Part shown: positions 10,341-20,314 of the stretch, piece after piece
Numbering within the stretch: the first letter of the stretch is position 1
Layout: each line of letters starts with the position of its first letter
Assembly: GCA_036362985.1 (NCBI GenBank)
Contig: JAYGXS010000004.1
Span: forward strand, 49,229,587 to 49,293,586
DNA length: 64,000 nt
Source: Ligula intestinalis
Lineage: Eukaryota; Platyhelminthes; Cestoda; Diphyllobothriidea; Diphyllobothriidae
Direction: 5' to 3'
The notes under the pieces: model-generated
Seen by the model: the letters and a program-made list of their open reading frames with translations, nothing else
What the model was told of the DNA's origin: nothing
Databases searched by the model: none
Made by a program: the position numbers and the translations under genes

Positions 10341-10711
10341 AAGCAGATACAGCTGTCAGTTGGGAGCAATCCTTACGAAGGCGTCCATAGTATTTAAAGG
10401 ATGCAGCCACTATGTTTCTGGATACCTATAAAAATCAATGGCTTCTCCGTTTATCAAAAATGGTTGTGCTTGGCTGCCATAGTTGCTTGATGGCCGACAT
10501 TCGTGTCGTCGATCTCTGACATTTAATCATCCGTGTCGGATTTTAGCGCTATGATGATGATGGCCTGGCTACCAAGCCATGATCCCATCAGAGGGCAGCC
10601 ATCCCTGATGAATGGGGGAGCGCGTAATTGTTATATACATGCACAAACATAGCGGCTGCATCCCATAGCTACTGTAGCTCCCTTTGTACAAATTATCCGG
10701 ATCTGCTGTTG
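10341..10711. other. Unassigned stretch
   Basis: Contains short repeats of ATGATG and GGCC words near 10550-10620 but nothing recognised. Confidence 0.4.
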
Positions 10712-10714
10712 TCT

Positions 10715-10770
10715 CTGCTGATGGGTCCGAGCAAAAAGCCTAAACGCAAGGCGAATAAAGTTTTTTTGAA
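10715..10770 (+). ncRNA. Hammerhead-like PLE tail motif
   Basis: Reads CTGATGGGTCCGAGC, AAAAAGCCTAAACG and CAAGGCGAATAAAG. It is colinear with the motif pair at 63.24-63.35 kb and, at the AAACG...GGCGAATAAA part, with the PLE tails at 27.4 and 28.98 kb. The core is degenerate (CTGATGG for CTGATGA). It is probably the last trace of a PLE terminal repeat. Confidence 0.45.
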
Positions 10771-11409
10771 CCAGCGATCTCGTCTAATTCTTTTATGCCG
10801 TTTTTCATCTAACAAAAGGTTGTCCATTTGTTTAACTTTCCGTTTTGGTCGACGTAATTGGGCTACTATCAGAGTTGGCATGATCGCTTGTGAATTTATG
10901 CATATTTTTTAGTAATTTCTCCCTTTGAGAAATTATCAGCAGGCTAAAGATGTACACGCATCGACCAAAACCCGGCCAGAGTGCATAAATTTATTGGCCA
11001 GGGGAGAGTATAAGCTCTCCACCCCACACAAAAAACAGCGTGGACCTCGATTGGATCCTGAGTATGCTCTGAGAGTAGTATGGCGTGAGAAACCGCGGAG
11101 GCCACTGTCACTGTGAGCAACAACAGCGCGCTCGCTAAAGTCCAACTTTAAATAAATTGTGCAGAGGTCTCATGCCGAAGTGCATTTTATGTCAATGAAC
11201 ACAAGATGCTTCTCTTTCGAAGAAACAGGGCAGTGGACAGTTTTTTTCTGTTACAAAACGCGGAAAACTGGTTTCTGCACTCTTATTATATTATTTTGGG
11301 ACAAAAAATAATTTTTAACATTCAATCTCCCGTATGCCACTAAATCTTTAAGGATATCCCTAGACACGGAGAAATTATCGTGCAGTGTAATACTTTATGG
11401 ATGTTGGCA
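10771..11409. other. Unassigned stretch
   Basis: No gene recognised. A short segment at about 11195-11245 (ATGAACACAAGATGCTTCTC) recurs at about 16871-16910, so a dispersed repeat passes through here, but its limits are unclear. Confidence 0.4.
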
Positions 11410-11411
11410 TC

Positions 11412-11505
11412 TTCAGAGAGAACAACAGGCTCGCGTGAGAGTTCGAATCGCCAGATAAATAAACTGATGGTCATAGAGAACGTTTTGCCGTAGTCTATTC
11501 AGAGA
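11412..11505 (+). mobile_element. PLE terminal-repeat remnant
   Basis: AACAGGCTCGCGTGAGAGTT, then CGAATCGCC, AGATAAATA and AGAGAACGTTTTGCC line up with the right end of the cassette at 35.30-35.38 kb (GAGCTCGCGGGAGGGTTCGA ... AGAGAACGTCTTAACG). Only the hammerhead-like tail remains; no coding part is next to it. Confidence 0.5.
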
Positions 11506-11935
11506 GAACGATACAGGAAGTGTCAATTTTCTGGTCTCGAAATCATCTATGTATCTGCTTGCGTGTGCGCTCCGCCACATGTAAGAGGCAGCCCTTGCTT
11601 AAGCTGCCTCGGATAAAACGCAAAAGGGTCCCCAAAGGATTTCAAGAGGTTTTTTATTACCAAATTATAGCCATGTCCTTATTTTGTTTAGTCAAAACTA
11701 AACGTATAATTGATTTCTCGCAGAGGAAATGGAATTCAATCCTCGTTTTCATATTAGAATGCCGCAAATCGAAGTCACGCAGTCATGGCGGCTATCGATT
11801 TAGCGTGATTGCATAATAGGATAAGGTTTTGAGATCCAGATGGAAAGCCCGCACGAGCGGTCGAACCACGACTAGCTTTGACTACCCAGGAGCTGTTATC
11901 GGTAGAGACAATCCTATAGACTGGACTGGATCATG
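11506..11935. other. Unassigned stretch
   Basis: The 98-codon frame at 11520-11816 resembles no family known to me. The start of the following LINE may lie in this stretch. Confidence 0.4.
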
Positions 11936-11944
11936 TCACAGCAT

Positions 11945-12571
11945 GGTGGTCAGACAATGGCCTTTAACTTAATGAGTGGAAGTCATTCCAGTACATCTTT
12001 CGGCTGCGACCCTCTCCCAGTCCTGACACCATTGACTTCCTGCCCAACAAGGTATCCTCCTTCAGATACCTTGGTGTAACACTAGCTGCCAACCTCTCAT
12101 TTACTCTTCATATTGAAGACCTTTTTTATTTAAATCCGCTAACTTTTACATTATAGCCACCGACTGCGTTCTTATCGCACCCGCTAGCCCTCATCTGGCA
12201 TTTAATAGATACTTGTATCCTCCCTCTCATTCTTTACTGCTCTCCAACTACTTTTCCAGCACTACTCAAGAAAGACTTGCCTATTATTAAACGTATTCTC
12301 CGTATTACTCCTATGATTTTTACCTGACCTCATAATTCAGCGACATTTCAAATCGGTCAAGAGCTTCGTGGACCGTATTCTTAATGATGTCGCTCAGTCT
12401 GTTCACTCTGAATTAATGGCTGTGAAGTCTTCTCGTACGATGCGCCGAAGCTTCCGTCATATCACATGCCCTACATCGGCCTACCAGAAGTCGGTACTCC
12501 CATTCTTAGCACGATTCCTCACGTGTGAAGATACAGAAATTGAAAAGCTGAAGGCAGACCTGTCTCCATAA
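11945..12571 (+). pseudogene. LINE ORF2 C-terminal region
   Basis: In one frame a segment resembling the RT thumb reads SDNGLxLNEWKSFQ, then DTIDFLPNKVSSFRYLGVTL, then a block ending SFTLHIED. Next comes an ALIWHLIDTCILPLILYCSP block and KKDLPIIKRILRIT. The final frame (12368-12571) has AYQKSVLPFLARFLTCEDTE and ends LKADLSP-stop. This is the conserved C-terminus of an abundant flatworm LINE type: the SSFRYLGVTL motif, the WRFIxTCVLPLILYCSPxxFP motif and the terminal ADLS. Two or three frameshifts separate the pieces. The RT palm is missing, so this is a 5'-truncated, decayed insertion. Confidence 0.75.
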
Positions 12572-12740
12572 CTGATGTGGTAACCGTGTCGATTTCTTAC
12601 TTTGAGTATTTTGTGATCTTTGACCGTTTACTCTTGAGCTTTTTGGACCCCATAATTTACCTTAGTGCTTGCTCTCCATGAATGGAGCCATTTTTTACTG
12701 AAAATTTCGATATTATCATCAAAATATAGTTCTCTATCGA
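12572..12740 (+). repeat. LINE 3' tail with conserved hairpin
   Basis: Follows the ORF2 stop. It holds TTTGAGTATTTTGTGATCTT, then a GCTCTCCATGAATGGAGC hairpin near 12672-12690 and TTTTTTACTGAAAAT. The same boxes occur in order at 42.35-42.48 kb, inverted at 46.35-46.45 kb and partly inverted at 59.34-59.44 kb. This identifies a shared LINE 3' untranslated tail, where LINE RTs typically recognise a stem-loop. Confidence 0.7.
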
Positions 12741-12839
12741 TCTATCTATATTGTTAAAGTAGTTCTTCGACAAATTCTTGCTCCCATAATGGTCAAACAC
12801 ACCTGAAGCCTATTCAAATTTAGCTATCACAGAAGCTTG

Positions 12840-13224
12840 ATTCCATTCTTGGGGGTTGTGGTGGGCAGCTTACAATTCTGTCTCCCTCCTAATGCTGGAT
12901 GCGTCAACTTCTTCGCATGCGGTTATTTCCCACTCGCTGACCTGAAGACCCTTGACCGTCATCATCGCGCGCACACAAACGCGCACACACGCGTATGCCC
13001 AGATAATCTCGGCTGCCAAAAAACCGCTTGAACGCACCACCCCTCGGCCAACGCAGCAGGCCGATGCAGGACAATGCAACGCACCAATAGTGCCCTACTT
13101 GAATTCCCTTCATAATCATGTAACCACAACTGCTACGATCACATCTCTCACAACAAACACACACACACAAACACAACAGTCCAACCGTCGCTCTCAACGA
13201 TGTCCACTAGGAGCCTAAGCAAGC
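12840..13224 (+). repeat. CA-rich repeat resembling the 54.2-kb LINE tail
   Basis: A CGCGCGCACACAAACGCGC tract, CACACGCGTATGCCC and, further on, an ACACACACACAAACAC run resemble the layout of 54.16-54.41 kb, which also has CA runs, CACACGCGTGCCC and similar flanks. The overlapping open frames on both strands here come from simple sequence. It may be the noncoding tail of the same C2H2-coding LINE. Confidence 0.35.
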
Positions 13225-13535
13225 TGAAGCAACGCAGTGACTCCCACGGGATTTTAGTGAAAGTAGACTCGCAGAGAATCTACCTCACTCCCTCACCACT
13301 CTCACACCCCACCCGATGTCAATACAAAAGTCAAGAAGACCGGAGATGGGGGAGGGCGCAGGCGGCTGGCGCGACCAACACTCAACACGCGTACCAACAG
13401 CACGCCACGCTAGGTAGGCTCCCAACAGGGAGCGCCATAAAGGCCACATTGAGAAGGAGTCATTGGGCCTGACTCTCAGTCCGCAGTAAGCCACTCCACA
13501 CAACAAGACACACAGTGGGCCGACTGCGGTGTAAA
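13225..13535 (-). repeat. Dispersed repeat S, inverted copy 3
   Basis: On the minus strand the order CCCATCTCCGGTCTTCTTGA, then TTGACATCGGGTGGGGTGTG and a GCGAGTCTACTTTCAC box matches copies 1, 2 and 4. A GGCTCCCAACAGGGAGCGCC hairpin lies at about 13419-13438. Confidence 0.5.
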
Positions 13536-14430
13536 AGTTATTCCATTAGTTGGTAACCCTCAAGGCCACAGCTTTCAGTGCACCGTGATAGTTTAAAGCG
13601 CACTAGATTGTTTATAGTGAAGGAAGAAATGCACTGAGGGTCGACGTCACTCCCTCCCCCCCCCCACCGCCAGCAAGAGGCCACCCCCTAGCTGAGGTGG
13701 GAACACACATACACAGTCAGACATTCTCGGACACGACTGGACACAGTCAACACCAGCCCTGGCTTCGCCAGTGGCCACTGTCGCCTGCGACAGCAAGTCA
13801 GGATTCTTTGCACAATAAAGCCTTCATTCTGGTGACTTCTGCCTTTTACCTGCAACTTGGAACGTGGTCTGATAATTGTAGTGCGTTATGCATAACGAGT
13901 ACCTAAGGGCTACAGAGTCTTTCCTTAGTCTAGCTCCATCTATGTGCCTTAATCAAGAACACGGCCTCCTCAGGCAGATCTAAAAGTCCTTTTGTCCTTC
14001 TAAATGATGTGGCCGAAAATAGCTTAAGGTAGAGGGGCAAGCAACAGTCGGATTCCCCTTGTCGAATCGAAGTGCCGCAGGTCCAACCATGTGGATCAAA
14101 ACTTCTATAACATCGTTAGGATATTACAGATTCAACACCACAGTTGCTTTCTGACAACAATTTAATGCAAAAAGTGTCCTCTCACAGACTTCAACTTTAA
14201 TATAAGTTGTTGTGGGCGCCCACCTCCATGGAAGAATGCACAGGTTTTGTGTACGACCCAAATTTCTGGTGTGCTAGGACATAATACGGTCAAACAAGTT
14301 GCCTACTGCGTTTTGTGGCAAAAACGTTGAAAGTTTGTCAAGGATAACTGTTAAACCTAAATTCAATTCCTTATTCTGGAAGACAGTACGATTCCTCACA
14401 TTTACTTTCACCTGACTTAAGATCGTCGTT
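13536..14430. other. Unassigned stretch
   Basis: Holds a C-rich tract at about 13653-13667 and an AATAAA polyadenylation-type word near 13815. A CCTGGCTTCGCC word near 13760 recurs near 54467. No gene recognised. Confidence 0.4.
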
Positions 14431-14470
14431 TGCGAAACCAGAAGGGATTTGTTTGAAATTTTGCTTGCTT

Positions 14471-15302
14471 ATATTAGTAGATTGTTTAAGTTCAGCGGTG
14501 ATACCCACTTAAGCATTCGAGAAGTCAAGATAGGCGAAGGCACGTTTTCGATTAATTCATCTTCGGGCGTGTACAATAACACCACTTACCCTATAACAAA
14601 TAATATGAAGGGGGTAGAATTAGCAAAAGCTTAAGCGACCAATCAACGGTAATGAAAGGGGAGGAGGGGGATTTTTAAGCGATCAAAGGGGGCAGGGGGA
14701 GGACGGACGTGTCCTACAATTAGGTCATATCCACTGGTCATCTTCTCGTCGCTTCGCGGCGTCTTGATACCGGTTGTCACTGACTGCTCATCGTCTCGTG
14801 GTAAGCTAGAAGGTGCGCAGGCGGATGTTGAGTTTGCTCTCGGCCAAGGAACACGTAGGGTCACTATGAATGCCTTCTGCGCACATAAGATCGGGTTTGT
14901 GAGTCGTATGGCGACGACTTCTGCTGTCGCAAGTATCCGTTAACGCAGAAACTTGGAGTTTTTCGTTGGTACTTTATACAAGACTCGAAACGCTTGGTTT
15001 ACGTGGACCCGGTGACCGCTTTCAACCAAGTGAGCCAAAATCGCACTAAATATTGACTTGGCCTCGTCTTTGTTTAGCCAGGCAGGATGGCAGGACCAGT
15101 TGATATGATCTAATTGTAGGACACTTCTCTCCTCCCCCCTGCTCCTCTTTGATCTCTTAACAATTCCCCCCTCTTCCCCTTTAATTACCGTTGATTGGTT
15201 GCTTAGACTTTTGCTAACTCTACCCCTTTTATATTATTGTACAAGCCTAATGATGAATCAATCGAAAACGTTCGTTCGCCTATCTTGACTAATATTAGTA
15301 GA
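14471..15302. repeat. Target-site duplication of the 14.5-kb PLE cassette
   Basis: ATATTAGTAGA occurs at 14471-14481 and 15292-15302, immediately around the inserted cassette. Similarity may extend to about 27 bp with mismatches. Copy B of the host repeat has a related single-copy sequence at the same place, the empty site. Confidence 0.7.
14498..15291 (-). mobile_element. Compact PLE GIY-YIG cassette with inverted ends
   Basis: The left end (about 14512-14580, TTCGAGAAGTCAAGATAGGC then GAAGGCACGTTTTCGATTAA) is repeated inverted at the right end (about 15245-15291). A larger inverted block, the CCCCCTCCTCC-type tract next to the ACCGTTGATTGGT word, lies just inside on both sides. The minus strand between 15060 and 14640 reads LLYKVPTKNSKFLR, ILATAEVVAIRLTNPILCAQ and KAFIVTLRVPWPR. 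This is the PLE sequence that follows the GIY-YIG core and closely matches the cassette at 48.9 kb. One stop interrupts it, and the GIY-YIG core itself is deleted here. Hammerhead-like words (CTAATGATGAATCAATCGAA then AACG) sit at the right end. Confidence 0.75.
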
Positions 15303-15551
15303 CTTTTAAAACACAACGCAGAAAAACAATAAGTTTTGTTTTTGATACTAAATATCATAGGAGATTATTTGGATATCCGGCAACCTGTGAGTGTGCCAAA
15401 ATCCCACCCATTTTCCTTCAATATACAAGAAAGAAAAGGCAGCGTTTTTTGTTAAAAGGAGTTCTGAGCCACAAATCTACGCTTAACTGCCCACACGAAT
15501 TTCGAGTTAAACATTTTAGGAGTTAGGCCATCTACGGTGATTTAAGGTCAT

Positions 15552-16105
15552 TTTCATTGTGAAGCAGTATTCCCCAAGCGTTGGAGTGTTCACCCACTAT
15601 TAGGGAACGTAAGCTGGGTTAAGACCGTCGTGGGACAGGTTAGTTTTACCCTACTGATGATTGAACTGTGTAGACGGTGAAGTACAATCTAGTCGTTCCA
15701 ATGGTACTCCTGTTAAGTACGAGAGGAACCGATCATTTAGACATTTGGTGCCTGTGCCTGGTCGAGCGGCCAATGGTGCGAAGCTACCAACTGAGGGATT
15801 AAGACCTGAACACCTTTAAGTCTGAATCTCGTCCAAAGATGCATAATGGATACAGTTAGGCCTGCCATGTGGTTGGGTAAGTTGGAGTTAATAGTGGATT
15901 CCCAGGTGACATTCTACTGGGAGGTATTTAGCTGCGGTCGGTGCTTTCAACGACAAATCTTTTGAGCCTGAAGTGTGTTGTGCGTAGTTCTCATTATATG
16001 ACGCAAGTTGCTGACTATCAGGGCTGAAGCAGACTCACATTTTAACAGTGATCCGCCTCACCTCCCGCTTGGGTTGATTGCTGCGATACTTGGCGGTCCG
16101 GACTG
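15552..16105 (+). rRNA. 28S rRNA 3' fragment, outside an rDNA unit
   Basis: Starts at CATTGTGAAGCAG and runs through CCAAGCGTTGGAGTGTTCAC, GGTTAGTTTTACCCTACTGA, the sarcin-ricin loop AGTACGAGAGGAACC (15716-15730), AGACATTTGGTGCCTGTGCC and GCGAAGCTACCA. It continues through CTTTCAACGACAAATC. These are universal landmarks of the last domain of eukaryotic large-subunit rRNA, in the right order. There are many substitutions relative to the universal consensus, for example in the stretch after the sarcin-ricin loop, which suggests a pseudogene. No 18S, 5.8S or upstream 28S is present. The exact 3' end is uncertain. Confidence 0.85.
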
Positions 16106-16185
16106 TTTCACGTCATCACGCCTTGCTTCTGGAAACAATGCGGATCACAATTTGCCTTTTTTTGATTTTCATCGAGTTAAGATCA

Positions 16186-16530
16186 TCCTTTCCGATTGCA
16201 GAAGGGATTTATTTGAAATGTTGCTTGCTCATGTCAGTAATCTTATAAAACTTAACGCAGGCAAACAATAGGTTTTCTTCTTCGATAGTAAATAGCATAC
16301 CAAAATTTTGGGATATCCAACCAACTCCGAGCTCGCCCAAACCTTGCCTGCTTTCTCTCAAAAAACAAGATTAAAAATGCAGTGCTCTTGAGTAAAACGT
16401 TTTCTGGGCCTGCAGTCCACTCAACAGAAGAAAATAACAACATTTAATGCAGAACAAAATACGCCATTTGATTTAGATCATAACTTTACATGAGTTGGGC
16501 CATCCGCTGTGTATTCATTTGAGTAGAAGT
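16186..16530 (+). repeat. Dispersed repeat C, copy B (uninterrupted)
   Basis: Colinear with copy A: GCAGAAGGGATTTATTTGAA, ATGTTGCTTGCTCATG, AACGCAGGCAAACAATAGG, a TTTTGGGATATCC box, and GAGTTGGGCCATCCGC near the end. It carries no insertion at the position where copy A holds the PLE cassette, so it shows the empty target. It follows the 28S fragment almost directly. Confidence 0.7.
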
Positions 16531-17325
16531 ATGTTTACGTCAGAAATTGGGCCAGTGTATGAACATGTGTAAACTGAGTATGTAAACAGAGGCTCAAACA
16601 AAGCCGCCTTTTTATAATCTTCATTCTCCTTGCTTGCCGCTTCTTTTGGAGCACTATCTGTTGGAAAAATTAACGTGGACCAGGACACTGGCGCTTTTAA
16701 AGCCCAGGAAATTTGGTGACATGCATGCCATTTTTTAATACCAAAGCTTCGTAAACACTAATAAAATTCAACAGCAGAGGATGCGATTAATGGGACAGTA
16801 AGTTTTCTGACCTAGCATTTGGATTCTCTTTTGAACCCATAATTAAGGACCGACACGGATATTTTGTACAATGAACACAAGAAGCTTTGCTTTTGAAGAA
16901 ACAGGGCCGTGAAAAGGTTTTCCTGAATGCTCGCCAATATCCTCAACAAGTCGCCGGGCAAGTGGGTGGAACTTAGGGATGCAGTCGGTCTCTTGGAGTT
17001 TAAAGGAACTTTCATTTAATATTATATAAAATTATAAAAATTTCATGCATTTCCTTATGCAATAATTTGCACATGTTCCCAAGTATCCACAGCAAATCCA
17101 GATGGAAACAATTACATATTCAGAAGGACAGGTGGTGAGCATACATATACTTTCGATAAATTCTCTTCGGGCCATTACATTTATATGGAAGGGGAAGGTA
17201 CAGGGTGACAAACAATCAATTAATTATCGTTCTAATCAACTTAGTCTTGGGAATGGGGGCTTGGGGTTTAGGTTGATAAAAAGCGGGTAGTGTCAGGGTA
17301 ATTAGAAGAGGGAGGGGGGAAGAAC
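16531..17325. other. Unassigned stretch
   Basis: No gene recognised. About 16871-16910 repeats a segment seen at 11.2 kb (ATGAACACAAGAAGCTT and GAAGAAACAGGG). Confidence 0.4.
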
Positions 17326-17329
17326 ACAT

Positions 17330-17690
17330 GGAAAATGCTGGTAGATCTGCGGCCGTTGGCCATGCTTAGCTTGGGGCTTGAAGAATGTTCTTCTGCGCGC
17401 ACAACACCGGCTTCATCAGGCGAATGGCCGTGGCCTCCGCTGTTGCCAGCAGCCGTTGACCCAGGGACTTCGGGTAAGCTGGTGAGACCTCGTAGATCAC
17501 CTTAAAAGCTTCGTTTGCGTCAACACGGTGTCCAGAGTCCACCATATGAGGAAGAATAGAACTGTTGATGTTCCTGACTTCGCCTTTGTTAAGCCATGCT
17601 GGCAGATGCTCCCGTATCCTCTTGCCTTTGGTTTAAATTGCATTTCAGCTTTGCGGTCAAGCTTTCTGTTCAAGGGCATATTTTATCCGT
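17330..17690 (-). pseudogene. PLE C-terminal (post-GIY-YIG) fragment
   Basis: Across one frameshift the minus strand reads KRIREHLPAWLNKGEVRNIN, then SSILPHMVDSGHRVDANEAF, KVIYEVSPAYPKSLGQRLLA, and TAEATAIRLMKPVLCAQKN. The EH and SGH histidines match the conserved zinc-ligand region of PLE nucleases, and the rest parallels the fragments at 33.3, 48.9, 59.9 and 63.6 kb. The YIG part and the upstream RT are missing. Apart from the frameshift it is well preserved, so it is likely a fairly young truncated copy. Confidence 0.8.
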
Positions 17691-18885
17691 CTCAAACTGT
17701 TCAATGTAAACTATACGTTCAGCATTCATGCAGGACTCAGGTACCGTGTTTTAAACGCAGCTATTTTGCCCTCTCCCTCTTCCATTCCTCATAGCAGATA
17801 GAATACATATGGTTTCACTTTAGAATAACACAAATGGCTACTAACAAACATTAAGTAGTGCATTTCCCCATGAGTCTGCAGACAGCAGGCCATCAGTATC
17901 TTTTGTCTCGGTGTCTAGCCTCGCACGAAATTACCATGAAGAGGAACGAGTTAGATTCCGAATGACAGTTCATAATTTAAAATGTTCGTACGTCATTACT
18001 TAACATCCTTCCACGTGGCACTGCAACGTCTTCAAATTTACACTGACAAGTAAACTTGATAATAACCTAGTACGCATGTCTTCTCATCCTGAAACTTACT
18101 AGGAATACATCTAATATGATGGTCAGGAAATCTGAGCACAGTAAACACACCTTCGACTTACGGTTCCCTTCATCTCTGTGCCTTAGTGCTCGCAAGTTTA
18201 AAGTTCGTTAGAAGAGTAGTGTCCGTATTCTGCACAAACGAGGCGATGGTCAGTCAACTTTATCTCCGTTTGAGACTTTACGACTTTCATCTACATGCAA
18301 CTGATTAATTGACAATCCAATTGCCTACTGCGGGCGTTGGACGATCAGCACTTCTTGGCTTATAACCTCGGCGACTTTCAGCAACCTCTGAAAATTACTA
18401 AAATGGTGGGGATTTTTGTGGTCCTTAATAGACACTGACAGGTTTTCATAAGCAAAGGCTAGCGGATTGGCAAGCTTGCCTGTACCAAATGTACCTTGTA
18501 TTTCGCCTTTCGAAATAAGACAACAAGACAGATAATCTGCGGCCACAAATAAACGATGAGAAGTCGCTCAGGCGAGGTCAGGACAGCCTTCGTCCCCCAG
18601 TTTAATCCGGCAAGTTCACAAGTGCTAGCAGGGTTGGTGTGTATTGCAAGGACCGAGAGGTGTGGCACTGGAAGAAGCTGGACCGATGCTTGTAGTATTT
18701 TTGGGAGAAAGGTCATGTATGTGACACGGAGACGGGGTCAATATCTACGTCAGCCATTGTGTTCAATCCTGACAACGGACAACAGACCCACTTGGGCAGT
18801 GGCTGGAATGGGAGTTAAAGTAAGGTCAACGGTTCATAGCATGTTCCTCACTAATATTTCATCGTTTTTACCATCCCCCAAAGAA
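17691..18885. other. Unassigned stretch
   Basis: Several short overlapping open frames, none matching a family known to me. The frames at 18325-18930 lie next to the PLE tail and are probably chance. Confidence 0.4.
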
Positions 18886-18889
18886 GACA

Positions 18890-19850
18890 AAGAAGGTATG
18901 AGGACATGGAACGACTTATATCAAGACTAACGTTTCGGACAGTCGCTCGTCAGAGTAACTAGGTGATTGCTCCTGTTTGCTGGGACTATTTCAGCCTTGT
19001 CGCTTGTCTGGTATTATATCCGTGCTCAACGCACGGCCGTTGACCTACCTGTTCACTGCTGACTGACCGTTACTTTGACCGCTCGTAGACTCATGTGACC
19101 TTTCCCCTCTTTGCGGCTGTTGCAAGTCAGCGTACCGACTGGCCTGCCCCTCGTCGACTGATGTACTAATCAGTTTTTCCTGTCCACGTGAGTTGATGTT
19201 AATCTCGTAGGCATGCCGGTGACGTAGTGTTGCACGCTGGTCACGTGGCTCCTGGCCGGTTCCTCCCCTATTTACTCTGATCCCAGCTGAAGTCCACGCT
19301 TGAGTTAACTTTGCTATCCTGTTGGCCTTGTTCGAACTGAATGAAGCCGTGTGCGTAACGCCCGGTAGGCGGGATGAAGGTCTTTGGCTCTGTTAAGCGT
19401 GCCAGTCGAAGACAAACTTTCCAACAGCAAGCTAGCTAGCCATATTGTCATAGGCCCGGGCTATTACCCTTGCTTTGTCAAAAGCGAAAACTTAGTTCTG
19501 CTGTGCATGGTCATAGACCATAGACAACTTATCCTTGCAGTTAATTGCCTGATGATGTTCCTGCAACCTTGTGCCCAGGCTTCTGCCCGTTTCACCAAGG
19601 TAATTTGCATAGCTGTCTTGGCATTGTATGCTGTAGACCACAGCTGATTTTTCTGTCCATAGTAGCGGGTATTTGAGACTCATGATCTGTTGTCAGATGG
19701 TTGACTCCGACTTATGAGTCACATCGATCCCGAATGGTTTCAGGATTCTTGCAATCGCTTATGATATGTTCTTCGTATAAAGGATTGCGAGCCAGAACTT
19801 GGGGTCCTCTTCTTTCGACCGCTCAAGGTGAAGCTTCTTCTTCCTTACTA
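18890..19850 (-). pseudogene. PLE 3' end: RT-nuclease linker, GIY-YIG, ribozyme-like tail
   Basis: The minus strand reads ARILKPFGIDVTHKSESTI, then MSLKYPLLWTEKSAVVYSIQ, then NYLGETGRSLGTRLQEHHQA and further AFDKARVIARAYDN. This is the end of the PLE reverse transcriptase, the linker, and a GIY-YIG nuclease: VVY for GIY, YLGETGR for YIG with the catalytic arginine side, and EH as zinc ligand. It is broken by stops after the YDH segment. Downstream on the minus strand at about 18924-18960 is CTGACGAGCGACTGTCC then GAAACG, a hammerhead-like tail. PLE proteins couple target-primed reverse transcription to nicking by this nuclease; this copy is inactive. Confidence 0.8.
18920..18962 (-). ncRNA. 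Hammerhead-like motif in the 18.9-kb PLE tail
   Basis: On the minus strand CTGACGA (allowed by the CUGANGA consensus), a short possible stem II GCGACTGTCC and GAAACGTTAGTC are in canonical order. Stem II is weak and helix III is not clear, so activity is doubtful. Confidence 0.45.
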
Positions 19851-20314
19851 TAATCAATCAACCCTAATTGAATTTATCACCATACGCCAAAAGCTGTGGC
19901 TTGGAAGGTTGCAAACTGACGGGAGAACTCGGAGATCGCGGCCAGCTTGGTGTGCGTTTTTTTTGAGTGGCCGACTGGTGGATTGAGTGCCAGGCTGCAA
20001 TAACTACTTCTTCATGTGGCTTTTATGGCACTCCCACTCTGTGGGATCCGATCTAGGTGAGAGAGCATGCTTAGGGACCGCGCCAGCCAGCCAGCCACGC
20101 CTTCGCTCTTCTTGAATTGCTCACGACACTGGAACCAGGTGTAGATGAGGCGAAAGTGCGATACCGGCACGACAGGTCTACATTCCGTACACAGTAGGTG
20201 TTACACCTGATTAAATTCAAGGAAGTTTACAACAAAATCCCTGGTACGCAAAAATAGCCAAAGCTAAGTTTTCCCCAAATCGATATGTATAAAATTATAA
20301 ATTTTAATAAAAAA
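19851..20314. other. Unassigned stretch
   Basis: Contains a GCCAGCCAGCCAGCCACGC run near 20080-20100. No family recognised. More decayed PLE sequence could lie at its left edge. Confidence 0.4.

Larger units (their letters stand above)
14433..15545 (+). repeat. Dispersed repeat C, copy A, split by a PLE cassette
   Basis: The left part (CCAGAAGGGATTTGTTTGAA, then ATTTTGCTTGCTTAT) and the right part (AACGCAGAAAAACAATA, AGTTTTGTTTTTGATA and ATTATTTGGATATCC) are contiguous in copy B at 16.19-16.53 kb. The PLE cassette at about 14498-15291 interrupts this copy and is flanked by ATATTAGTAGA on both sides. The repeat is noncoding. Confidence 0.7.

Noticed and set aside
12870..13506. Several overlapping frames of 60-97 codons
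   Set aside because: CA/GT-rich simple sequence and repeat S produce long frames on both strands.
15552..16105. Functional rDNA unit
   Set aside because: Only the 3' end of 28S is present, with substitutions at conserved positions, and its neighbours are transposons.
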